A stretch of DNA of 30,898 nt from JAZLIC01 sp045617225 (lineage in GTDB: Bacteria; Bacillota; Clostridia; Monoglobales; Monoglobaceae), in NCBI GenBank assembly GCA_045617225.1, contig JAZLIC010000099.1, forward strand, positions 1 through 30,898. The letters are read 5' to 3'. The notes under the pieces were generated by a model. It was given only the letters and a program-made list of their open reading frames with translations. It was not told the DNA's origin and did no database searches. Below are positions 1-9,086 of this stretch, in pieces (within the stretch, counting starts at the first letter, position 1; every line of letters begins with the position of its first letter). The position numbers and the translations under genes are program-made.

Positions 1-595
1 TCATATACCCTGCGACAGGACTGTCAATACCGCCGCTTAAAAGAAGTGCCGCACGGCCGCTTGAACCGACAGGCATACCACCTGCACCAAGCACCTTTTC
101 GGTATATACATACGCATCTTTTCTAATCTCAATTTGCACTAAAATATCAGGATTATGCACATCGACTTTAAGGCAAGGATATGCGTCTAAAATTCGTCCG
201 CCCATCTCCATACACAGCTGCGGAGAATTGAGAGGGAACTGCTTATCCTCTCTCTTTGCTTCAACTTTAAAAGTCTTACCCTTTAAATCCATATCAGAGA
301 GGCACTCTATCGCAGTTTTCTCTATCTCGTCCAAGTCCTTTTCGCACCGTGCAACAGGACAGATATTTACTATACCGAAAACCTTTTTAAGGCGCTTAAC
401 CGCCTCTTGCATATCAATGTTATCTTCAAGAGGCTCTACATAGATTGTAGATTGAGAACGCTTTATGCTAAATCTGCCTATCTTGGATAATGCACTTGCA
501 ATATTATCGGTAAGTTTCCTTTCAAACAACGGTCTGTTGAGTCCTTTTAAGGCAATTTCACCATACTTTAATAATACCAAATCGCATTTTTTCAT
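1..595 (-). CDS. thiI: tRNA 4-thiouridine synthase ThiI (partial, 3' end outside window)
   Basis: ThiI adenylates U8 of tRNA and inserts sulfur to make 4-thiouridine; in some bacteria it also serves thiamine thiazole synthesis. The window holds the first 198 codons. The N-terminus (MKKCDLVLLKYGEIALKG) is the typical ferredoxin-like start, residues about 60-165 match a THUMP domain, and the PP-loop SGGIDSP of the ATP pyrophosphatase domain lies at residues 187-193, just before the edge. The start codon follows an AAAGGAGAAAG ribosome binding site. It lies 15 bp downstream of a cysteine desulfurase on the same strand, as in Firmicutes whose ThiI lacks a rhodanese domain and works with a dedicated NifS/NifZ partner. 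Whether a C-terminal rhodanese domain is present cannot be seen here. Confidence 0.93.
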   Translation of the reverse strand, partial: MKKCDLVLLKYGEIALKGLNRPLFERKLTDNIASALSKIGRFSIKRSQSTIYVEPLEDNIDMQEAVKRLKKVFGIVNICPVARCEKDLDEIEKTAIECLSDMDLKGKTFKVEAKREDKQFPLNSPQLCMEMGGRILDAYPCLKVDVHNPDILVQIEIRKDAYVYTEKVLGAGGMPVGSSGRAALLLSGGIDSPVAGYM

Positions 596-610
596 TTGTA
601 CTTTCTCCTT

Positions 611-1759
611 TTAGTCAATTCCAAGCTTTCTTAAACGGCTTACGATACTTGTAAGCGCCGAAACGGTTTTATCTATCTCCTCCGGAGTTGTAAATTCCGA
701 CAAGCTAAACCTTATACTGCTTCCTATCTTCTTTTTGTCAAGTCCTATTGCCTCTAAAACATGGCTCGGCTCGCCCTTTTTATGACTGCTGCACGCACTT
801 CCGCTTGAAACATAGATATTTTCCGCTTCCAAGGAATGAAGCAGTACCTCTGCTCTGACGCCTGTAAATGAAACATTTAAAATATGAGGCGCGCATATAT
901 TTGGCGTGTTTATGGTTACGCCGGATATATTGCTTAAAATCCCCTTCGCAAGCCTGTTCCTGAGTGCGTTCATTTTAGGCACGCTGTCCATCATCTTACT
1001 TTGACACCACTGTGCGGCAACGCCAAAGCCTGCAATACCTGCCACATTCTCCGTGCCCGGTCTGAGGCCGTCCTGCTGACCGCCGCCGTAGCTGACAGGT
1101 GCAATCTTTGTGCCCTTTCTTATATACAATGCACCGACACCGTTCGGCCCGTGAATTTTATGAGCGCTAAGCGATATTAAATCCACATCAAGTTGATTTA
1201 CATTGATAGGCAGTTTGCAATATGACTGCACAGCATCAAGATGAAAATAGGCATTTGGATTTTTCTCTCGCAGCATCTTTATCATCTTTTCAATAGGCTC
1301 TATTGTGCCGATTTCGTTATTTACATGCATTGCGGTAACCAAAACGGTATCATCGCTGACAAGCCTTTCAAAGACCTCCAAGGAAACAGCTCCGCTTTTA
1401 TCAACAGGGAGAATGTCCACCTCATAGCCTCGCTTTTCCATCTCTTTAAGCGTATTCAAAACTGCCGGATGTTCCACCGTGGTGCCGATAATATGCTTAC
1501 CTCGGTTTGCCGCACACACGCCCATTATGGCAAGATTGTCCGACTCTGTACCGCCGGAGGTGAAAAATATCTCGTTCGGGTTTGCCTTTATTGTTGAGGC
1601 AATGTTTTGCTTTGCCTGCTTTACTACCTTCTCCGCATCTATACCGAGCCTGTGAAGTGACGAAGGATTGCCGTAATGATTGCTCATCACCTCTGCAACC
1701 GTATCCACCACACGCTTATACGGTCTTGTAGTAGCACTGTTATCTAAATATATATCCAT
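611..1759 (-). CDS. nifS: Cysteine desulfurase, NifS/IscS family (likely sulfur donor to ThiI)
   Basis: PLP-dependent class V aminotransferase-fold enzyme that takes sulfur from L-cysteine as an enzyme persulfide, giving alanine. The 382-residue length is normal. Visible signatures: N-terminal YLDNSATT, TSGGTESDN at 67-75, EHPAV with the PLP-stacking His97, HLDAVQ with Asp175, the Schiff-base lysine Lys201 in SAHKIHGPNG, GGGQQDGLRPGTEN, and the persulfide Cys323 in SSGSACSS. The gene is first in a minus-strand unit followed after 15 bp by thiI, so a dedicated tRNA thiolation role is the best inference. It has its own promoter just upstream, and a GGATGGAG ribosome binding site precedes the ATG. 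No iscU-like scaffold gene is beside it, which argues against a general Fe-S operon. Confidence 0.95.
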   Translation of the reverse strand: MDIYLDNSATTRPYKRVVDTVAEVMSNHYGNPSSLHRLGIDAEKVVKQAKQNIASTIKANPNEIFFTSGGTESDNLAIMGVCAANRGKHIIGTTVEHPAVLNTLKEMEKRGYEVDILPVDKSGAVSLEVFERLVSDDTVLVTAMHVNNEIGTIEPIEKMIKMLREKNPNAYFHLDAVQSYCKLPINVNQLDVDLISLSAHKIHGPNGVGALYIRKGTKIAPVSYGGGQQDGLRPGTENVAGIAGFGVAAQWCQSKMMDSVPKMNALRNRLAKGILSNISGVTINTPNICAPHILNVSFTGVRAEVLLHSLEAENIYVSSGSACSSHKKGEPSHVLEAIGLDKKKIGSSIRFSLSEFTTPEEIDKTVSALTSIVSRLRKLGID

Positions 1760-1786
1760 AAAAAATCTCCATCCTTTTGATTATTT

Positions 1787-1815
1787 AGTATATCACATAT
1801 TTATTAACTTTTCAA
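1787..1815 (-). promoter_or_regulatory. Sigma-A promoter for the cysteine desulfurase-thiI unit
   Basis: On the minus strand, TTGAAA (1810-1815) is followed by a 17 bp spacer and TATACT (1787-1792). A TGA directly before the -10 gives an extended -10 element. The predicted start is about 20 bp before the gene's ribosome binding site. It is divergent from the mutS2 promoter. Confidence 0.75.
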
Positions 1816-1844
1816 CATTTTATTATATGCAAGTAATAAAGGTT

Positions 1845-1874
1845 TTGACAAAACATAATAGTTGCGTGTATAAT
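1845..1874 (+). promoter_or_regulatory. Sigma-A promoter for mutS2
   Basis: TTGACA (1845-1850), 18 bp spacer, TATAAT (1869-1874). Both hexamers match consensus exactly. The AAGGAGG ribosome binding site of mutS2 (1896-1902) follows, 7 bp before the ATG. Confidence 0.8.
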
Positions 1875-1909
1875 ATAAAAATACTAATCTGATTTAAGGA
1901 GGAAAGGAA

Positions 1910-4276
1910 ATGGAAGCTAAAACTCTTGAAACCCTTGAATTTAATAAAATCTTAAATATGCTTACAAACTACGCAAAGAATGAGCTGACTGCAAATAAGA
2001 TTTTAAAGCTTGTTCCCTCCTCCTCGTACAAGGTTGCGGAAAAATTGATGGCGGAAACAGATGCGGCAGTTATAACCGTTTTGAAATACGGCACCCCGGA
2101 AATACTCACCGTAGAAGATGTAAGCGGTATTATAAAACGCCTTAAAATGGGCGGCACCCTCTCCGCGGCAGAGCTTTTAAATACCGCACGCCTTTTTAAA
2201 GCGGCTCGTCTGCTCAAAAAATACACTCCCGAACAGGTGGGGGTTCTCTGCGAATACTTTGAGGAGCTTGTTCCAAACAAACGCCTTGAAGAAGAAATTT
2301 GTGCTTCGATTATATCCGATGAAGAAATCGCAGACAACGCAAGTTCCGCACTTTACGATATAAGGCGGAAGATACGCAATGCAGGCAATAAAATCAAGAC
2401 CACCCTTGACGGTATGGTGCGTTCCGCCCACTACCAAAAATTCTTACAGGACGCCATTGTAACGATGCGTAACAATCGTTATGTCGTGCCTGTAAAAGCA
2501 GAGTTCAGGAGCGAAATTGCCGGCATAGTACACGATATGTCATCGTCAGGCAGTACGGTCTTTATTGAGCCTGCCGGCGTTGTAAATGCCAATAATGAAT
2601 TGCACGAGCTTTCAATCAAAGAAAAGGCAGAAATCGAACGGATACTTGCAGAGCTGTCACAAAAGGTTGCAGAAGAATGTGACAACCTTAAATACACTTA
2701 TGATGCACTCATTGACATTGACTTGGTTTTTGCAAAGGCAAAGCTTGCCATTGATATGAAGGGAATTTGCCCGAAACTGAACAATGAAGGAAGGATAAAT
2801 ATTATCAAGGGCAGACACCCTTTAATTGACAAGAAAAAGATTGTACCTGTTGATGTTTCGGTAGGCACAAGCTTTGATACCCTTATCGTAACAGGTCCAA
2901 ACACAGGCGGAAAAACAGTAGTGCTTAAAACTATCGGATTGTTCTGTCTGATGGCACAAGCGGGGCTTTATATACCGGCAAGTGACGAAAGCGAAATCGC
3001 AGTATTTGAAAATATTTTTGCGGATATCGGCGACGAACAGAGCATAGAACAAAATCTTTCAACCTTTTCGTCACATATTAAGAACATCGTTTCCATCACG
3101 GAAAAAGTGGACTCCTCCTCCCTTGTTCTCTTTGACGAGTTAGGTGCCGGCACCGACCCCGTTGAAGGTGCCGCCCTTGCAATGGCTATTATAGAAAATA
3201 TGCGTGCACTTGGCGCACGAACTGTTGCGACCACGCATTACAGTGAGCTTAAACTCTACGCACTTTCGACAGAGGGCGTAGAGAATGCCTCGTGTGAATT
3301 TGATGTAAATACTCTAAGCCCCACCTACCGTCTGTTAATCGGCGTTCCGGGAAAGAGTAACGCATTTGCAATATCACAAAAGCTCGGTCTGTCAAAGCAT
3401 ATAATTGACAGGTCAAAGGAGCTTTTGTCCGATGAGGATATAAAATTTGAAGATGTAATAAGCGACTTGGAGGATAGTCGTATCACTGCCGAAAAGTTTA
3501 AAGATGAGCAAGAGCGTATGCGTCGTGAAATAGCCGACTTAAAAGCAGAGCTTGAGCGTGAGCGTGATAAGATAAATAAGCAAAAGGACAAAATATATGA
3601 CCGTGCCCGTGAAAAAGCGGAAAAGATAATCACCGACGCCCAAGAAGAAGTTGAGGAAATGCTCCTTAAACTTCGTGAGGCGCAGAAAAAGCGAAACGAC
3701 GAAGAAACAAAGCGTGCTATGGAGGAAGTACGCCGAGAGCTTGGGCTTAAAAAGAAAAGCAACGTTCCGCCAAAGAGCCGCACGCAGAAAAATCCGCATT
3801 CAAATGCAAATATTAACACTTTAAAGCTCGGTTCAAATGTCCTGATAATGGACTTAAATGACAAAGGAACTGTTGTAAGCATTAACAAAAAAGACAAGAG
3901 TGCGGTAATTCAAGTGGGGATAATGAAGATAAGTTCTTCAATTGACAATCTTTTGGTTTTAGAGGACGACAAAGGAGTTGCGCCTGACTCTTATATACCG
4001 CCGAAAAAGGGTAGCGGTATCAGGAAAGCTGCACCGAAAACCGAGGTTGACCTTCGTGGTATGATGTGTGAGGAAGCGGAGCTTGAAACCGAAAAGTTTT
4101 TAGACGAATGTGTACTCGGCGGCATTACTACCGCTTCTATTATCCACGGCAAAGGCACAGGCGCACTTAGAAGCAGTATACACGAACTTCTTAGACATCA
4201 CCCACAGGTAAAATCGTACCGCCTCGGCACTTATGGCGAAGGAGAAAACGGAGTAACCATTGTAGAGCTTAAATAA
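1910..4276 (+). CDS. mutS2: MutS2 / RqcU endonuclease with Smr domain
   Basis: MutS-family ATPase of 788 residues, a normal MutS2 length. It lacks the MutS mismatch-reading N-terminal domains. Order: core/clamp helices (1-300), Walker A GPNTGGKT (329-336), Walker B LVLFDE (405-410) followed by LGAGTDPVEG, a charged coiled-coil linker (about 500-610), a KOW-like stretch (about 645-690), and a C-terminal Smr nuclease domain (about 710-788) with DLRGMM and HGKGTG. In Bacillus subtilis the protein senses collided ribosomes and splits them for RqcH-mediated rescue; in other species it suppresses homologous recombination. The sequence cannot separate these roles. The start is fixed by AAGGAGG 7 bp upstream and a consensus promoter. 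It appears to be transcribed alone, since recJ downstream has its own promoter and a structured repeat lies between them. Confidence 0.95.
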   Translation: MEAKTLETLEFNKILNMLTNYAKNELTANKILKLVPSSSYKVAEKLMAETDAAVITVLKYGTPEILTVEDVSGIIKRLKMGGTLSAAELLNTARLFKAARLLKKYTPEQVGVLCEYFEELVPNKRLEEEICASIISDEEIADNASSALYDIRRKIRNAGNKIKTTLDGMVRSAHYQKFLQDAIVTMRNNRYVVPVKAEFRSEIAGIVHDMSSSGSTVFIEPAGVVNANNELHELSIKEKAEIERILAELSQKVAEECDNLKYTYDALIDIDLVFAKAKLAIDMKGICPKLNNEGRINIIKGRHPLIDKKKIVPVDVSVGTSFDTLIVTGPNTGGKTVVLKTIGLFCLMAQAGLYIPASDESEIAVFENIFADIGDEQSIEQNLSTFSSHIKNIVSITEKVDSSSLVLFDELGAGTDPVEGAALAMAIIENMRALGARTVATTHYSELKLYALSTEGVENASCEFDVNTLSPTYRLLIGVPGKSNAFAISQKLGLSKHIIDRSKELLSDEDIKFEDVISDLEDSRITAEKFKDEQERMRREIADLKAELERERDKINKQKDKIYDRAREKAEKIITDAQEEVEEMLLKLREAQKKRNDEETKRAMEEVRRELGLKKKSNVPPKSRTQKNPHSNANINTLKLGSNVLIMDLNDKGTVVSINKKDKSAVIQVGIMKISSSIDNLLVLEDDKGVAPDSYIPPKKGSGIRKAAPKTEVDLRGMMCEEAELETEKFLDECVLGGITTASIIHGKGTGALRSSIHELLRHHPQVKSYRLGTYGEGENGVTIVELK

Positions 4277-4292
4277 ACTTAACCAATCAGAA

Positions 4293-4416
4293 TTTGAATA
4301 TTTATTACGGATTTTGCGAAAAACAAATTTTTACATTGCGGTCAGTAGCGGCAGACCGAAACAGGGCTTGGACGATTATTAAGAAAAATTTGTTTTTCGC
4401 ACCTTTCTGTCTGCCT
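4293..4416. repeat. Dispersed structured repeat, copy 1 (MITE-like, paired with 10417-10538)
   Basis: An 87 bp core (4315-4401) is bounded by perfect 18 bp inverted repeats, TGCGAAAAACAAATTTTT at 4315-4332 and its complement at 4384-4401. Inside is a second hairpin, CGGTC (4339-4343) and GACCG (4354-4358), around a 10-base loop. Similarity to the inverted copy at 10417-10538 extends about 20 bp beyond the core on one side (TTTGAATATTTATTACG) and about 15 bp on the other (GTCTGCCT). It sits between the mutS2 stop and the recJ promoter. It contains no plausible gene, and I see no clear target-site duplication. Confidence 0.8.
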
Positions 4417-4469
4417 AAACGCATCTTTATATAAATTTTCAAAAAAATGCAAAAACCTTTGAAAAAGTG

Positions 4470-4498
4470 TTGTATTTGCGGAAATTTAGTGTTAAAAT
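4470..4498 (+). promoter_or_regulatory. Sigma-A promoter for recJ-rel-MBL-hemZ operon
   Basis: TTGTAT (4470-4475), 17 bp spacer, TAAAAT (4493-4498). TGT just before the -10 forms an extended element. The predicted leader is about 50 nt, ending at the AGGAGA ribosome binding site of recJ (4541-4546). Confidence 0.65.
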
Positions 4499-4553
4499 GT
4501 ATTCAGGGTTTAGTCCTCATAGATTAGTTATCAATAATTTAGGAGATATATTT

Positions 4554-6260
4554 ATGTTAAAAAAGAAGTGGATTTTAAAGGAATTCGACAAAGAACGTGT
4601 GATTGAAATGTCAAAGAAATTCGGCATTTCTCCCCTTACGGCTATCATTATGTATAACCGTGGCATACGAGAAGACGAGGCAATCGAAGCGTTTTTAAGC
4701 CGAGATTTAAGCGTGATGCACGACCCGTATCTTATCCGTGATATGGACAAGGCAGTAAAGCGCATCAAGCAGGCCCTTGAAAAAAAAGAGAAGATTACCA
4801 TATACGGCGATTATGATGTAGACGGTATTACTTCTATTGCCATTCTTTATCAACATTTAAGAGATATGGGGATTGAAGTCGGTTATTATGTGCCTGACCG
4901 TATCCAAGAAGGCTATGGCGTAAACAAAGAAGCTTTGGATAAGATTAAGGCTGACGGTACATCTTTAATCATTACGGTTGATACAGGTATCACCGCTGTG
5001 GAGGAAACCGACTACGCAAAGTCAATCGGTCTTGATGTAATTATTACCGACCACCACGAATGTAAGGAAACAATCCCGACTGCGTATGCGGCCATTGACC
5101 CCAAGCGCAAGGACTGTCCGTATCCTTTTAAAAATCTGGCAGGTGTCGGCGTTGTATTTAAGCTTATACAGGCGCTTGACGGCGGCAATTCACTTCCTGA
5201 TTTAATGGATAAATATGCTGACCTTTTATGTCTTGGTACTGTTGCGGATATTTCTCCGCTTGTTGACGAAAACCGTGTTATTGTCACGGCAGGTCTTAAT
5301 CGTTTTAAAAATACCAAAAATGTCGGACTTAAAGCACTTATAGATGTTTCGACAAACGGTAAGGCAATCACCACATCCACTATCGGATACAGTATTGCCC
5401 CACGCATAAATGCAAGCGGTCGCTTAGGCTGTGCATCAAGCAGTGTTGAGCTTTTCCTGACACAGGACGAAGCAAAGGCGAAGGAACTTGCAGATTCACT
5501 CTGCGAGGAAAATGTTCTCCGCCAACAGACAGAGCAGAAAATGTTTAAAGAAGCTCTTGAATACATCGAAAAACATCCTGAAATCAAAGAAGATAAAGTT
5601 ATCATTATTCCTCACGAAAATTGGCATCACGGTATAGTAGGTATTGTTTCTTCAAAGATTACCGAAAAATTCTATAAGCCGTCTATCCTCTTTGCAATAG
5701 ACGGTGATGAGGCAAAGGGTTCAGGTCGTAGTGTTAACGGTTTTAACCTCTTTGGTGCTTTGGAGAATTGCAGTGACCTTCTTGAAAAATTCGGCGGTCA
5801 CGAGCTTGCGGCAGGTCTTACAATTAAGACTGAAAACATTCCGGAATTCAGACAAAAAATAAACGCATCACCTGCGGCTGTTATTGACGAAAGCCTGCTT
5901 GTTCCCACCATCTCGATAGATGCCGCAATTAAGGTTGCTTACATAACTATCGAAACCGTAAATGATATAAACAAGCTCCAACCTTTCGGCGTAGAAAATC
6001 CTACTCCTGCATTTGCGGTAAAGAACATAAAAATTCACAGAATAAGTGTTATGAGCGAGGGCAAGCATCTTCGTATGACACTCTTTAAAGACGGTAAATA
6101 TTTAGATGCGGTAGGTTTTGGTATGGGAGAATACTTTAATCACCTTAAAGAAGGCGATATGATTGATGTTACATTCTCTCTGGACATCAACGATTATAAA
6201 GGCTTCCAGAATGTACAGTTAATTTTGAAAGATGTACGGCCAACCGAAGTTAAAAAATAA
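4554..6260 (+). CDS. recJ: Single-stranded-DNA-specific 5'-3' exonuclease RecJ
   Basis: RecJ degrades single-stranded DNA 5' to 3' in recombination and mismatch/base-excision repair. The 568-residue product carries the DHH phosphoesterase motifs in order: YGDYDVDG (motif I), ITVDTG (motif II) and DHH (motif III). They are followed by a DHHA1 domain with SGRSVNGFNL and GGHELAAG, and a C-terminal OB-like domain. The chosen ATG has AGGAGA seven bases upstream. An upstream ATG in the same frame would add 29 residues but overlaps the promoter region and lacks a ribosome binding site. The gene heads a run recJ-rel-MBL-hemZ with gaps of 11 and 10 bp before an overlapping last gene. In many Firmicutes apt and dtd lie in this cluster; both are absent here. 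Confidence 0.95.
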   Translation: MLKKKWILKEFDKERVIEMSKKFGISPLTAIIMYNRGIREDEAIEAFLSRDLSVMHDPYLIRDMDKAVKRIKQALEKKEKITIYGDYDVDGITSIAILYQHLRDMGIEVGYYVPDRIQEGYGVNKEALDKIKADGTSLIITVDTGITAVEETDYAKSIGLDVIITDHHECKETIPTAYAAIDPKRKDCPYPFKNLAGVGVVFKLIQALDGGNSLPDLMDKYADLLCLGTVADISPLVDENRVIVTAGLNRFKNTKNVGLKALIDVSTNGKAITTSTIGYSIAPRINASGRLGCASSSVELFLTQDEAKAKELADSLCEENVLRQQTEQKMFKEALEYIEKHPEIKEDKVIIIPHENWHHGIVGIVSSKITEKFYKPSILFAIDGDEAKGSGRSVNGFNLFGALENCSDLLEKFGGHELAAGLTIKTENIPEFRQKINASPAAVIDESLLVPTISIDAAIKVAYITIETVNDINKLQPFGVENPTPAFAVKNIKIHRISVMSEGKHLRMTLFKDGKYLDAVGFGMGEYFNHLKEGDMIDVTFSLDINDYKGFQNVQLILKDVRPTEVKK

Positions 6261-6271
6261 GGCGTGATTTT

Positions 6272-8452
6272 ATGACAGACGCAGTTTTAACAAAGTTATT
6301 ATCAGATATAAGAGAATATAATAAAGCAAGTGATTTGTCGGTAGTTGAAAAGGCGTATAACTATGCCCTAAGCAAGCACGAAGGACAAGTCCGTAAATCG
6401 GGTGAGCCATATGCGACTCACCCGATTCATGTTGCAGAAACACTTGCGGAAATGGAATTTGATACAGAGTCCGTTGCGGCAGGTCTTTTACATGATGTGG
6501 TTGAGGACACCGATACCACCATTGAAGAAATCGCCGCTGAATTCGGCGACTCCGTAGCCCTGCTTGTTGACGGAGTTACAAAGCTCGGTCGTATTCCCTA
6601 CACCTCTAAAGAGGAACAGCAGATAGAAAATTTAAGAAAAATGTTCTTTGCGATGGCAAAGGATGTGCGTGTTATTGTCATTAAACTTGCAGACAGGTTG
6701 CACAATATGCGCACCCTTAAATATATGCCCGAAAATAAGCAGCGCGAAATCGCAAGAGAAACTCTTGAAGTATACGCCCCTCTTGCACACCGTCTTGGTA
6801 TGTCAAAAATCAAGTGGGAGCTTGAAGATTTGTCGCTTAGATATATAGACCCTATCGGTTATTATGAGATTGTTGATAAAATCGCTCAAAAGCGTGAGGA
6901 ACGTGAAGAATATATACAAGAGATTATTTCCATTATCAAAGATAAGCTTGACTCTATGAACTTAAACGCCCACATTGAGGGCAGAGCAAAACACTTTTAC
7001 AGTATATACAGAAAGATGTTTATGCAGAACAAAACCATTGATGAGCTTTATGACCTTTTTGCAGTCCGTGTTATAGTTGACAGTGTTGCAGAATGTTACT
7101 CCGTTTTAGGCTCTGTACACGAACTTTTTAAGCCTATTCCGGGGCGTTTTAAGGATTATATCGCAATGCCGAAGCCGAATATGTATCAATCCCTTCATTC
7201 TACAATGTTTGGCCCGAACGGTACGCCGTTTGAAATACAGATAAGAACGTGGGATATGCACAACACCGCCGAGAACGGAATTGCCGCCCATTGGAAATAC
7301 AAAGAGGGCAAAAGCGGCGCATCGGATATGGACGAGAAGCTTGCCTGGATAAAGCAACTTTTGGAAATTCAGAAAGATACAACAAACGCAGAGGACTTTA
7401 TGCACACCCTGAAGATAGATATGTTCAGTGATGAAGTATTTGTCTTTACTCCAAAAGGCGATGTAAAGAGTCTGCCTGCCGGCTCTACGCCCATTGACTT
7501 TGCCTATGCTATCCATAGTGCAATCGGCAATAAGACAACAGGGGCAAAAGTAAACGGAAAGATTGTACCTCTTGATACTGCACTTAAAAACGGTGATATT
7601 GTTGATATTATTACCGTAAACGGTCACGGACCGAATTTGGATTGGCTTAAAATTTGTAAGACATCGCAAGCACGAAATAAAATAAACCAATGGTTTAAGA
7701 AAGAGAACCGTGAAGAAAATATCGAAAAGGGCAAAGACTTTTTAGAAAAGGAGCTTAAAAAATCAGGCATACCGCTCAGCATTCTTGATGACGAAAAATT
7801 TGTCACACCGCTCCTTAAAAAGTATGGCTTTAATGCCTTAGATGAGCTTTTTGCCGGCATCGGTTTCGGCAGTTTAAGTGCGTCTCGCTTTGTGACGAGA
7901 TTCAAGAACGAATGCAAAAATAAAATGCTTGAAGAACAGGTGACAAAGCCTGAATCGGTTATACCTACCGTTACAAAGGTTACTAAAAGCCAGAGTCAGT
8001 CCGGTGTCATTGTTGAAGGTATTGACAACTGCCTCATCAGATTTTCGCACTGTTGCAACCCTGTCCCGGGTGATAAAATCGTTGGATATGTTACTCGTGG
8101 CAGAGGCGTTACCATCCACCGTGCCGATTGCCTTAACATTATACAGGCAAACTCTGCCGATAATGATATACAACGCCTAATCTCAGTTCATTGGGCGGAT
8201 ACCCAGGAAAGTGCCTTCCAGACTGTCCTCGGCATTACCGCAACGGACAGAGATTTACTCCTTATAGATGTTATGGGTGTTGTAGGTGAAATGAAACTGA
8301 CCGCTATAAATGTAAACGCACGCCGTGGCAAAAATGATTTGGCACTTATTGAGCTTACATTGGAAATCAGTGACTCCGAACACTTAAAGCGTGCTATCAA
8401 CAATATTCAAAACATTGAAGGCGTTATTTCAGTTACACGACGCCGTCAGTAA
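6272..8452 (+). CDS. rel: Bifunctional (p)ppGpp synthetase/hydrolase Rel (RSH family)
   Basis: Stringent-response enzyme that makes ppGpp/pppGpp from ATP and GDP/GTP on stalled ribosomes and degrades them. At 726 residues it is full length. An HD hydrolase domain includes His74-Asp75 (LLHDVVED) and DRLHNMRT at 141-148, so hydrolysis should be intact. The synthetase domain includes RFKDY (292-296), NMYQSLHST and EIQIRT (321-326). A TGS domain follows at about 390-450, then a zinc-finger/CC region with HCCNPVPGD, and a C-terminal ACT domain. The gene begins 11 bp after recJ with only a weak AAGG ribosome binding site, suggesting translational coupling to recJ. The stop codon overlaps the AAGGAG site of the next gene. 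Confidence 0.96.
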   Translation: MTDAVLTKLLSDIREYNKASDLSVVEKAYNYALSKHEGQVRKSGEPYATHPIHVAETLAEMEFDTESVAAGLLHDVVEDTDTTIEEIAAEFGDSVALLVDGVTKLGRIPYTSKEEQQIENLRKMFFAMAKDVRVIVIKLADRLHNMRTLKYMPENKQREIARETLEVYAPLAHRLGMSKIKWELEDLSLRYIDPIGYYEIVDKIAQKREEREEYIQEIISIIKDKLDSMNLNAHIEGRAKHFYSIYRKMFMQNKTIDELYDLFAVRVIVDSVAECYSVLGSVHELFKPIPGRFKDYIAMPKPNMYQSLHSTMFGPNGTPFEIQIRTWDMHNTAENGIAAHWKYKEGKSGASDMDEKLAWIKQLLEIQKDTTNAEDFMHTLKIDMFSDEVFVFTPKGDVKSLPAGSTPIDFAYAIHSAIGNKTTGAKVNGKIVPLDTALKNGDIVDIITVNGHGPNLDWLKICKTSQARNKINQWFKKENREENIEKGKDFLEKELKKSGIPLSILDDEKFVTPLLKKYGFNALDELFAGIGFGSLSASRFVTRFKNECKNKMLEEQVTKPESVIPTVTKVTKSQSQSGVIVEGIDNCLIRFSHCCNPVPGDKIVGYVTRGRGVTIHRADCLNIIQANSADNDIQRLISVHWADTQESAFQTVLGITATDRDLLLIDVMGVVGEMKLTAINVNARRGKNDLALIELTLEISDSEHLKRAINNIQNIEGVISVTRRRQ

Positions 8453-8462
8453 GGAGATTTTT

Positions 8463-9086
8463 ATGAATATTTATACTTTAAAGCTTGGTGCGTTGGAAAC
8501 CAACTGCTATATTATAGCCGACGAAGCGACAAGGGAAGCGATTATTATTGACGCTCCTGACCATCCGGAAAAAATTGTTGATTTTCTCAAAGGTCACGAT
8601 TTAAAGCCTGTCAAAATCATCTTAACGCACGGGCATTTTGACCATATACTTGCTCTCGGCAAGCTAAAAGAGATGCTTAACATTCCTGCTTTTATACACA
8701 AAAACGGAGAAGCATTTTTGACCGACTGCCTGCTTAATTTAACCCATTATGTAAACATCGAATTCACACCGCCTAAGGTTGACGGATTTTTAAACGATGG
8801 TGATATTATCACATTTGGCGATACAAAAATCAAGGTTATTCACACCCCCGGACATACCTCGGATTGTATCTGCCTTAGCTTTGATGATATTTTAATAAGC
8901 GGAGATACACTGTTTTATCGCAGCGTCGGCAGAGTTGACCACCCAACCGGTAATATGCGTGAGGAGATAAACTCCATTAAGGAAAAGCTCTTTGTCTTAG
9001 ATGACAATACAAAGGTATATCCGGGGCACGGACCGTCTACAACAATCGGTGAGGAAAGAAGGGAAAACCCATATCTGATATTTTAA
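8463..9086 (+). CDS. MBL-fold hydrolase (glyoxalase II-like)
   Basis: Metallo-beta-lactamase-fold protein of 207 residues, the size of the short glyoxalase II-like hydrolases that usually lie next to rel and hemZ in Firmicutes. The metal-binding motif THGHFDH is at 55-61 (His56, His58, Asp60, His61), followed by HTPGHT, the bridging aspartate in ISGDTLF and the final histidine in YPGHGP. It ends with the typical ERRENPYL. The start is set by AAGGAG (8451-8456), which overlaps the rel stop codon; a start 24 codons upstream would lie inside rel and was not used. The substrate is unknown: hydroxyacylglutathione-type thioesters or methylglyoxal adducts are possible, but clostridia often lack glutathione. 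The frame of the next gene overlaps its last codons. Confidence 0.9.
   Translation: MNIYTLKLGALETNCYIIADEATREAIIIDAPDHPEKIVDFLKGHDLKPVKIILTHGHFDHILALGKLKEMLNIPAFIHKNGEAFLTDCLLNLTHYVNIEFTPPKVDGFLNDGDIITFGDTKIKVIHTPGHTSDCICLSFDDILISGDTLFYRSVGRVDHPTGNMREEINSIKEKLFVLDDNTKVYPGHGPSTTIGEERRENPYLIF

Noticed and set aside
3325..3897. Long serine-rich open frame antisense to mutS2
   Set aside because: A shadow of the charged coiled-coil coding region of mutS2; no ribosome binding site and no family resemblance.
5012..5605. 197-codon open frame antisense to recJ
   Set aside because: Lies fully inside a well-conserved recJ region and resembles no protein family.
7106..7690. 194-codon open frame antisense to rel
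   Set aside because: Covers the conserved synthetase and TGS region of rel; composition is that of a reverse-frame shadow.
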